Shown here: piece by piece, positions 1-4,393 of the stretch
Layout of the letters: the number at the start of each line of letters is the position of its first letter
Numbering within the stretch: the first letter of the stretch is position 1
Assembly: GCA_026002265.1 (NCBI GenBank)
Contig: BOBG01000088.1
Span: forward strand, 1-8,358
Source of the DNA: Spirochaetia bacterium
GTDB lineage: Bacteria; Spirochaetota; Spirochaetia; Treponematales; Breznakiellaceae
Direction of reading: 5' to 3'
Length of the DNA: 8,358 nucleotides
Made by a program: the position numbers and the translations under genes
Notes under the pieces: model-generated
What the model was told of the DNA's origin: nothing
The model's input: the letters and a program-made list of their open reading frames with translations, nothing else
Database searches by the model: none

Positions 1-7
1 ATATTTT

Positions 8-38
8 CCGGAAAAATTCCGGTTATTTTTATATTTTT
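8..38 (+). terminator. Rho-independent terminator of an upstream gene outside the window
   Basis: A 6-bp stem CCGGAA (8-13) / TTCCGG (17-22) with an AAA loop is followed by a T-rich tract (23-39). The T-rich side lies on the + strand only, so it would end a + strand transcript entering from the left. Its stem core matches the terminator at 4148-4173. Confidence 0.65.
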
Positions 39-68
39 TCTCTTCAAAAATTGGCATAGGAGGCTGAA

Positions 69-509
69 ATGAAGAAAAAGGGTTTGTTTTACGGATTTAC
101 AGGTATGATCATATCTGTAATGAAAACTACAAAAGGTTGGAACCAATCGTTCCTATTGGGAATGATTAGTATGGTGCTGGCATTTGGTCTTGCATTGACG
201 GGATGTTCAACATTACTTAGTGCCGCGACTGGAGAAACCAAGGCGACAGACGAAGCTGCAAAGCTTTTTGTCGGTGCAAACATCAAAGAATTATTGGTAG
301 TAGGTTCTCCAAGATATGCCCAGTCTGCTGGTAGTGTTGAACGCTATGCTTTTTACAATTGGATTGTTCGCAAAGCTGCTGGCGATGTGGAGGCAAAAGC
401 ACCTGTCGCGTACTCAGAGGCGCTGATGGTTATTTTTAACTGTACTAACGGTGTTATTAGTTCTTACGAGTTAAGGGCTGATCAATCTTCATATTTTGAC
501 TCATGGTAA
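69..509 (+). CDS. small lipoprotein with a doubled N-terminal leader
   Basis: The predicted product is a 146-residue lipoprotein of unknown function. The start at 69 is chosen because a strong AGGAGG lies at 58-63, five bases upstream. Residues 1-17 (MKKKGLFYGFTGMIISV) are followed by M18-KTTKGWNQ and a second hydrophobic stretch ending in the lipobox LTGC, with Cys46 as the lipidation site. Residues 18-46 match the leaders of the lipoproteins at 1257 and 3667, so the first 17 residues are an extra segment. An alternative start at 120 (Met18) would give a normal leader but has no clear ribosome binding site. The mature part has a VGSP segment, a YNW segment and a late VIFNCTNGVISSYEL strand. 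This order loosely recalls the SmpA/BamE fold, but the likeness is weak and I do not name the family. The protein would sit on a membrane, facing the periplasm or the cell surface. Confidence 0.8.
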   Translation: MKKKGLFYGFTGMIISVMKTTKGWNQSFLLGMISMVLAFGLALTGCSTLLSAATGETKATDEAAKLFVGANIKELLVVGSPRYAQSAGSVERYAFYNWIVRKAAGDVEAKAPVAYSEALMVIFNCTNGVISSYELRADQSSYFDSW

Positions 510-570
510 CTATAAAATGTAAGGGAGCTTAAGCCACCCGCCGGAACTTTTCTATATATAGGAGATTATA

Positions 571-1125
571 ATGAGAAAATTGATTGCAATTATAATTGTT
601 GCCACGGTAACAGGTACCGCAGCATTCGCGCAAGATTGGTATAAGAGTTATGCACCAGGCATTAACCAGAACATATTGATTAATGCGGGCATTGGTTTTG
701 GACCAACAGGTGGCTACGGTAACGGAGTGATTCCTTTGTCGGTAAGTGCTGATTTCAAACTGCCAATAGATCTTCCTCTAACTGTAGGCGGTATTTTAAC
801 TTATTCACAGTGGAAATATTCATTCACTGTTTTGAGTAACAATTATGATCTTAAGTGGAATAATATCGGATTTGGTGTACGTGTGATGTATCATTTCAAT
901 TTTATAGAAAATTTTGATGTATACACTGGAATCACACTTGGATATGTCATTCAAACATTTGACGACAGTGGTTATTCCGGAAATAACTATGATGCTAATT
1001 CATTTTTCCTTTTTGGATTTAATGTTGGGGCACGATATTTTTTCACTGATAATATAGGAGCATATCTTGAAGTAGGCTATAGTGGTCTGCAATTTGCAAG
1101 TTTTGGGGTGACCTTTAAGTTGTAA
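571..1125 (+). CDS. outer-membrane beta-barrel protein (OMP_b-brl / OmpW-like type)
   Basis: The product has 184 residues. A type I signal peptide MRKLIAIIIVATVTGTAAFA is cleaved after residue 20 (AFA|QDW). The mature part alternates aromatic and hydrophobic residues in about eight strands, for example GINQNILINAGIGFG, LTVGGILTYSQWKY, NNIGFGVRVMYHF, FDVYTGITLGYVI, FFLFGFNVGARYFF and IGAYLEVGYSG. It ends in FGVTFKL, an aromatic-rich last strand like those recognised by the BAM machinery. About 165 mature residues suits an 8-strand barrel. AGGAG at 560-564 precedes the ATG by six bases. The lipoprotein at 69-509 lies 61 bases upstream with no visible terminator between, so the two may be co-transcribed. 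Family knowledge supports an outer-membrane place, but substrate or ligand cannot be told from sequence. Confidence 0.85.
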   Translation: MRKLIAIIIVATVTGTAAFAQDWYKSYAPGINQNILINAGIGFGPTGGYGNGVIPLSVSADFKLPIDLPLTVGGILTYSQWKYSFTVLSNNYDLKWNNIGFGVRVMYHFNFIENFDVYTGITLGYVIQTFDDSGYSGNNYDANSFFLFGFNVGARYFFTDNIGAYLEVGYSGLQFASFGVTFKL

Positions 1126-1180
1126 ATAAAAAATCAAACATCCGTGTATAGCACTTCAATGCAAGCGGACAACATAACAG

Positions 1181-1220
1181 AGTATTATGGAAATACTGTT
1201 TTTCGTTGACTAACAGTATT
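1181..1220 (+). promoter_or_regulatory. mutually exclusive hairpins upstream of the YfaP-like lipoprotein
   Basis: Three segments can pair in two ways. AGTATT (1181-1186) pairs with AATACT (1192-1197) and is followed by GTTTTT (1198-1203), which is terminator-like. Alternatively AATACTGTT (1192-1200) pairs with AACAGTATT (1212-1220) in a 9-bp stem that would abolish the first hairpin. A -35-like TTGACT (1206-1211) sits in the second loop, with TCTAAA at 1231-1236 as a poor -10 at 19-base spacing. The element may be the weak terminator of the barrel gene, an attenuator, or an operator around a promoter. The pairing is visible in the sequence; the role is inference. Confidence 0.45.
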
Positions 1221-1246
1221 GTTGTGTAACTCTAAAATGTTTTTGT

Positions 1247-1312
1247 GGAGGTAGTTATGAAAACTACAAAGAACTGGAGCAAAATGCTCCTCGTGGGGAT
1301 GGCGGTAATGGT
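1247..1312 (+). repeat. lipoprotein leader cassette, copy A
   Basis: This 66-base stretch runs from the ribosome binding site GGAGG through codon 18 of the lipoprotein and differs from 3657-3722 at only 6 positions. The first 22 bases or so, including SD, spacer and ATGAAAACTACA, are identical. The genes diverge completely after the lipobox. A third, more diverged copy lacking the SD part begins at 120. Confidence 0.85.
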
Positions 1313-2528
1313 GTTGGCGGGTTGTCCCACGAATATCGAGTCCAGGGATCCGAATGTATTTGCTGTAGATATCAGTGAAGAAACAGACTGGAACTACCTT
1401 GTTGTTGGAAAAGACGGCTCAAGTCTTTTTCTCGATGTAACTGAATCTACCGGTATACCAACGCGTGCCTATTTAAAACCGGATAAAGACTCTGATGTTG
1501 GTTTTACCTATTTGTTTAAAGAAAACGGATTGCCGGATGAAGCAATAAGCAACGGCCATGTTTTGTATTTTGGTAACTTCAGCGGGTACACCTTTGATTT
1601 GGCTGTCATTTATCCCAATAACACCATTGAATATCACTATGGTATAGAGACCGATATAAACTTTGATGTTTACAATGAAACAACCCCGTCGCCGCAGGTA
1701 CGGTACTCTGGTGGTCGCTATAACTATTTTGATAATTTTGGGTTGTCAGATGCTCTAGGTATTTTCTCATGTATGGCGGCGTTTGCTGCCCCGCCTTTTT
1801 GGGCTACAAGTTGTGCTACATATGTTGTCGGTGAAGTGATAAACGCTGTTACGGGAGAGGCAGAGTTAGTTGGTGGAATTAGTACATTTCAAGATTCACT
1901 TGGATGCATGGGGGGTGATTGGTTTTCTTGTATTTCAATGGTCGCCGGCGCTGCTGAACTGGGATTTTTTGCAGACAGTGGTGTTGTCAACCAAAAAGCA
2001 CCGGAGATAGCACAGGCAAATGGGACAATAAATGGAGGCAGGGGTGATGTTAAAGTAACTTTGTCATGGGATAATCTTGCCGATGTGGATTTGCATGTTG
2101 TAGACCCCAGCGGAGAACAGATATCTTATTATCATAAAAATTCTCAGTCCGGTGGAGAATTGGATTTTGATAATATGTATGGCTATGGTCCTGAAAATAT
2201 TTATTGGCCTACCGGGGGAGCTCCAAATGGCACTTATGACGTATATGTGAATTTTTACGGTATCGGTACTTCAGGCGCTTATAACAGTTCTTCCAACTAT
2301 ACTGTAGTTATTAGAGCTTTTGGAAGAACTCAAACCTACCAAGGCGTGGTAACGAGTTCTGGCGGCCTGAAACAAATAGCAACTTTTAATAGGAGCGGTA
2401 TTTACGGTGGTGATGGATCTGGTAGTGGAGGCCGTCAAGTTGTCGTTGAGAGGACAATTTATGGGCAAAGCAGGAGCGCACTTCCTTCCGAAGTACTTCC
2501 GCCAAAAGATAATTCAAGGCGTAATTAA
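1257..2528 (+). CDS. lipoprotein with four-cysteine middle segment and C-terminal YfaP/DUF2135-type domain
   Basis: The product has 423 residues from ATG 1257, which has GGAGG at 1247-1251 and the family leader MKTTKNWSKM. A GTG at 1245 lies before the SD and is rejected. The lipobox LAGC places lipidation at Cys23. Residues 35-140 form a beta-rich domain I do not recognise (motifs LFLDVTESTGIPTRAYLKPD, GLPDEAISNG, YFGNFSGYTFDLA). Residues 160-245 are hydrophobic and small-residue rich with cysteines 172, 186, 217 and 225, the last two in CMGGDWFSC. Residues 263-375 match the YfaP/DUF2135 pattern: VKVTLSWDNLADVDLHVVDP, GELDFDNMYGYGPENIYW and APNGTYDVYVNFYG. A Gly/Ser-rich tail and a polar end follow. 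The stop overlaps the next start (TAATG), so the two proteins are translationally coupled. It is probably anchored in the envelope. DUF2135 proteins have no settled biochemical role that I know of; the domain call is strong, the function open. Confidence 0.88.
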   Translation: MKTTKNWSKMLLVGMAVMVLAGCPTNIESRDPNVFAVDISEETDWNYLVVGKDGSSLFLDVTESTGIPTRAYLKPDKDSDVGFTYLFKENGLPDEAISNGHVLYFGNFSGYTFDLAVIYPNNTIEYHYGIETDINFDVYNETTPSPQVRYSGGRYNYFDNFGLSDALGIFSCMAAFAAPPFWATSCATYVVGEVINAVTGEAELVGGISTFQDSLGCMGGDWFSCISMVAGAAELGFFADSGVVNQKAPEIAQANGTINGGRGDVKVTLSWDNLADVDLHVVDPSGEQISYYHKNSQSGGELDFDNMYGYGPENIYWPTGGAPNGTYDVYVNFYGIGTSGAYNSSSNYTVVIRAFGRTQTYQGVVTSSGGLKQIATFNRSGIYGGDGSGSGGRQVVVERTIYGQSRSALPSEVLPPKDNSRRN

Positions 2529-3148
2529 TGTCTAAAGGAACTATGAAGTTTTGCAAAATTGTTTTACTTATTGCTTCTTCCTGTGTGCTTTTGCAATGTC
2601 ACGGTAAAGGTGGCCAGGAAGAAGCAAATAGTTCCCGCATGAGCGACTCCGAAAGGTTTGCACAGGAATATCCTCTGGTAGGTAAGGATAATATTTTCAT
2701 ATACAGAAACGCCAGTGAGACCGCTGACATATTGACAAAAGGGAGGGGAATTGTATTTATAGGCTTCAAAGAATGTCCATGGTGCCAGTCTTATGCTGTT
2801 TTCCTTCACGATGTCGCACATGAGATGGGAATTGACAAAATTTATTATTGCGATATACGGGAAGACCGTCAAAATAATTCGGAAAATTACCAGAGGATAC
2901 TCAGTATTCTTGACGGTCATCTCCAGTATGATGATGAGGGCCGTCCAAGAGTGTATGTGCCGGACGTATCGATAGTAAGCAGAGGCAGGATAATTACTCA
3001 TGATTTTGAGACATCAAAAGAAACGCTTGGATACAATACGCCGCAAGAATACTGGAATGATGAGCGGGTGCAGACACTTAAGGAACGGCTCAGGGCAGGG
3101 ATGGAGATTTATATCCAGATTGTCAGCAGAGACTGCAATACATGCTAA
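2528..3148 (+). CDS. thioredoxin-like thiol-disulfide lipoprotein (CPWC)
   Basis: The product has 206 residues. The ATG at 2528 shares its A with the TAA stop of the preceding gene. Met6 (ATG 2543, with AAAGGA at 2533-2538) is an alternative start that would give a tighter signal peptide, MKFCKIVLLIASSC. Cys24 (LLQC) or Cys19 (ASSC) would be lipidated; both are imperfect lipoboxes, although spirochaetal ones are relaxed. The thioredoxin fold is shown by GIVFIGFKECPWCQ with active-site Cys83 and Cys86, a helix after it, the strand KIYYCDI (102-110), and VYVPDVSIV with the expected cis-proline at Pro145. It ends in a second pair, CNTC (Cys203, Cys206). This pattern resembles thioredoxin-like proteins with IGFxxCPWC of Firmicutes and spirochaetes. 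It would act outside the cytoplasmic membrane, reducing, making or shuffling disulfides. The coupling suggests that the upstream four-cysteine lipoprotein is a partner, which is inference. Confidence 0.85.
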   Translation: MSKGTMKFCKIVLLIASSCVLLQCHGKGGQEEANSSRMSDSERFAQEYPLVGKDNIFIYRNASETADILTKGRGIVFIGFKECPWCQSYAVFLHDVAHEMGIDKIYYCDIREDRQNNSENYQRILSILDGHLQYDDEGRPRVYVPDVSIVSRGRIITHDFETSKETLGYNTPQEYWNDERVQTLKERLRAGMEIYIQIVSRDCNTC

Positions 3149-3165
3149 TTCCGGATAGAATAGTA

Positions 3166-3222
3166 AAAGGCTTAATGCTTTCTTTTTCGGTTGGTTTCGC
3201 GGTAACCAAAAAGCAATACCGC
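3166..3222 (+). promoter_or_regulatory. structured leader of the DUF898-like gene
   Basis: A weak bulged hairpin (near 3167-3181) followed by TTTTT (3183-3187) may partly end the upstream operon. Then TTGGTT (3191-3196) can pair with AACCAA (3204-3209), or GCGGTA (3199-3204) can pair with TACCGC (3217-3222). The two stems overlap and exclude each other. Stems of six base pairs may occur by chance, so the regulatory reading is tentative. Confidence 0.3.
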
Positions 3223-3248
3223 TGCAATAAATCTTTAAGGAGAAATTT

Positions 3249-3566
3249 ATGGAAGAATCAGGACTACAGTCAAAGTTTGAAGGAGGTGTTTTACCAATTT
3301 TCCTCTTTTGTCTTTGGGCTCCGCTTCTTTTGACAATCACTCTTTGTTTAGCGTTTCCGTTTGTTATTTGCACTGTCATAAGATGGGTTTGCGATAACGC
3401 ACTTATTGGCGGGAAACGCTATCGGTTCAAAGGAACAGCAGGTGAGTTATTTGGACGTTGGATTATATGGTTCCTTTTGTCCATTATTACCCTTGGTATT
3501 TACTCGTTTTGGTCAACCAGAAACCAAATCAGATGGGTTATTGAAAACATAGAAATGGTTGATTAA
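3249..3566 (+). CDS. short DUF898/YjgN-like membrane protein
   Basis: The product has 105 residues. AAGGAG (3237-3242) lies six bases before the ATG. The pattern follows the DUF898 (YjgN) family: F-x-GG near the start (FEGGVLPIF, 10-18), a long hydrophobic region 15-47, then the signature ALIGGKRYRFKGTAGELFGRW (51-71), a second membrane segment WIIWFLLSIITLGIYSFW (71-88) and a basic end RNQIRWV. Full family members have two or more such hairpins; this is the short form with about two membrane segments. It would lie in the inner membrane. It follows the thioredoxin-like gene by 100 bases containing possible regulatory hairpins, so it may or may not be co-transcribed. No biochemical function is established for the family to my knowledge. 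Confidence 0.75.
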   Translation: MEESGLQSKFEGGVLPIFLFCLWAPLLLTITLCLAFPFVICTVIRWVCDNALIGGKRYRFKGTAGELFGRWIIWFLLSIITLGIYSFWSTRNQIRWVIENIEMVD

Positions 3567-3656
3567 GTTTGTTACAAAATTGGTATTTTGAAATAGTTTC
3601 AATATTGAAAAATAGTGTAAAGACACAACTCATGATTCCTAAAGCCAATTATTTTG

Positions 3657-3722
3657 GGAGGTAGTTATGAAAACTACAAGAGACTGGAGCAAAATGTTCC
3701 TCGTGGGAATGGCGGCAATGGT
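3657..3722 (+). repeat. lipoprotein leader cassette, copy B
   Basis: This is the second copy of the SD-plus-signal-peptide cassette, 60 of 66 bases identical to 1247-1312. Just after it TGGTTCTGGT occurs twice with an 18-base period (3719-3728 and 3737-3746). This encodes six extra residues (VLVFGL) in the hydrophobic core that copy A lacks. Confidence 0.85.
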
Positions 3723-4014
3723 TCTGGTATTCGGATTGGTTCTGGTCGGTTGTGACAGCGGTGGCGGAGGTGGCGGAAGTGGAAAGCCAGCAAAACTTAA
3801 AGATACTGCCACCTATCAGCAGGCACTTGACAAGTGTGACGAAATTATTGCCTATTGCAACTCCCACTCCGGGACTGCGAATGATAATGTAAAGTTTAAT
3901 GTACAATATAATTATAAGCCTCTGCTAACTTCCTCTGATCCAAGTCAATGGAGTACTACCATGCAAGCATCGATGGTTTTATTACTGAATAACTCCATCG
4001 CCTCCTTGCAGTGA
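3667..4014 (+). CDS. small MKTT-leader lipoprotein with polyglycine linker
   Basis: The product has 115 residues and its function is unknown. GGAGG (3657-3661) lies five bases before the ATG. The leader MKTTRDWSKMFLVGM is followed by the lipobox LVGC with Cys29 as lipidation site. A flexible linker DSGGGGGGSG (30-39) leads into a short, probably helical domain with Cys57 and Cys64 seven residues apart (KCDEIIAYC), possibly a disulfide, and a C-terminal helix MQASMVLLLNNSIASLQ. The domain is too short to name. It has its own spacing of 100 bases from the previous gene and a terminator 134 bases after the stop. The leader, but not the mature part, is shared with the lipoprotein at 1257. Confidence 0.85.
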   Translation: MKTTRDWSKMFLVGMAAMVLVFGLVLVGCDSGGGGGGSGKPAKLKDTATYQQALDKCDEIIAYCNSHSGTANDNVKFNVQYNYKPLLTSSDPSQWSTTMQASMVLLLNNSIASLQ

Positions 4015-4033
4015 GCAGTAAGTTGGAAGTAAT

Positions 4034-4059
4034 CCGCCGTGCCGTCCATGGCAGGGCGG
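4034..4059. other. GC-rich imperfect hairpin after the small lipoprotein gene
   Basis: CCGCC (4034-4038) pairs with GGCGG (4055-4059) and GCC (4041-4043) with GGC (4050-4052), around the loop GTCCAT. There is no T-run directly after it, so it is not a standard terminator; it may stabilise the 3' end of the mRNA. The remaining stretch 4060-4147 holds nothing I can name. Confidence 0.4.
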
Positions 4060-4147
4060 CTACGTAACAGGTTTTAGGATCGCTTAACAGGTCGTATAAA
4101 AGAAGCTGCCGATCAGTAGAAGATTCCTGCATATTAGGAAACAGTAC

Positions 4148-4173
4148 AATTCCGGAATTTTCCGGAATTTTTT
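4148..4173 (+). terminator. Rho-independent terminator of the lipoprotein gene
   Basis: An 8-bp stem AATTCCGG (4148-4155) / CCGGAATT (4162-4169) with the loop AATTTT runs into six Ts (4168-4173). It separates the lipoprotein region from the tRNA promoter, which begins 12 bases later. The CCGGAA stem is the same as in the terminator at 8-22. Confidence 0.75.
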
Positions 4174-4184
4174 AAAAAATTCTC

Positions 4185-4213
4185 TTGACAAAATTTTGTG
4201 CAAAGAGTAGTAT
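4185..4213 (+). promoter_or_regulatory. tRNA-Asn promoter
   Basis: A perfect -35 box TTGACA (4185-4190) is followed after exactly 17 bases by TAGTAT (4208-4213), matching the -10 consensus at 4 of 6 positions. The predicted transcription start is near 4220, only about two bases before the mature tRNA 5' end. Confidence 0.75.
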
Positions 4214-4221
4214 CTAATCAT

Positions 4222-4294
4222 TCCCCTGTAGCTCAGCTGGCAGAGCAAGTGGCTGTTAACCACTGGGTCCGTGGTCCGAATCCGCGCGGGGGAG
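4222..4294 (+). tRNA. tRNA-Asn (anticodon GTT)
   Basis: A full 73-base cloverleaf is visible. The acceptor stem TCCCCTG / CGGGGGA has one T-G wobble. The D arm is GCTC-AGCTGGCA-GAGC, with G18G19 present. The anticodon arm is AGTGG-CTGTTAA-CCACT with GTT at 4255-4257. The variable loop is GGGTC and the T arm is CGTGG-TCCGAAT-CCGCG. The T1-A72 pair and discriminator G73 fit known bacterial tRNA-Asn. The 3' CCA is not encoded and must be added by a nucleotidyltransferase. The T loop reads TCCGAAT instead of TTCGAAT, so position 55 is C (4276), where U/pseudouridine is nearly universal. Confidence 0.95.
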
Positions 4295-4297
4295 ATT

Positions 4298-4321
4298 CCG
4301 TCCTTTGGACGGTTTTTTTTT
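4298..4321 (+). terminator. Rho-independent terminator of the tRNA unit
   Basis: A 6-bp stem CCGTCC (4298-4303) / GGACGG (4307-4312) with the very short loop TTT is followed by nine Ts. It starts four bases after the tRNA 3' end, giving a single-gene tRNA transcript. Confidence 0.85.
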
Positions 4322-4327
4322 GAGCTC

Positions 4328-4356
4328 TTCACTTTTCCTTCAAAAACGTTTATTAT
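4328..4356 (+). promoter_or_regulatory. candidate promoter of the nucleotidase gene
   Basis: TTCACT (4328-4333) and TATTAT (4351-4356) are spaced by 17 bases and match the consensus at 4/6 and 5/6. A promoter is needed here because the tRNA terminator ends just upstream and the gene starts at 4391. The site is a best guess in an AT-rich stretch. Confidence 0.4.
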
Positions 4357-4378
4357 TTCAGGTAAAAAATTTCATTTC

Positions 4379-4393
4379 AAGGAGTACCTTTTG
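4379..4393 (+). promoter_or_regulatory. ribosome binding site fixing a TTG start
   Basis: AAGGAG (4379-4384) lies six bases before TTG (4391-4393). Translation from this TTG gives a classic signal peptide, whereas the open frame upstream runs back into the tRNA and terminator and cannot be coding. Confidence 0.8.

Noticed and set aside
971..987. Near-palindrome GTTATTCCGGAAATAAC
   Set aside because: It lies inside the beta-barrel coding region, where it encodes ordinary loop residues; no support for a regulatory role.
1245..1256. GTG start giving four extra residues on the large lipoprotein
   Set aside because: It overlaps the Shine-Dalgarno GGAGG (1247-1251) that serves the ATG at 1257, and the family leader begins at MKTT.
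2564..3001. - strand frame of 145 residues
   Set aside because: It lies fully inside and opposite the thioredoxin-like gene, whose active site and fold are clear.
3142..3333. 63-residue + strand frame bridging two genes
   Set aside because: It has no ribosome binding site or recognisable pattern and overlaps both the end of the thioredoxin-like gene and the well-supported DUF898-like gene.
4065..4092. Direct repeat TAACAGGT at 4065-4072 and 4085-4092
   Set aside because: It is only eight bases long and not in a pattern with other sites; chance is likely.
4222..4294. tRNA-Asn as the attachment site of an integrated element
   Set aside because: The accessory-type genes lie on the 5' side of the tRNA, there is no integrase gene, and I see no repeat of the tRNA 3' end in the window.
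4271..4390. Open frame extending the nucleotidase upstream to a GTG at 4271
   Set aside because: This stretch is the 3' half of the tRNA, its terminator and the promoter region; the TTG at 4391 has a good SD and signal peptide.
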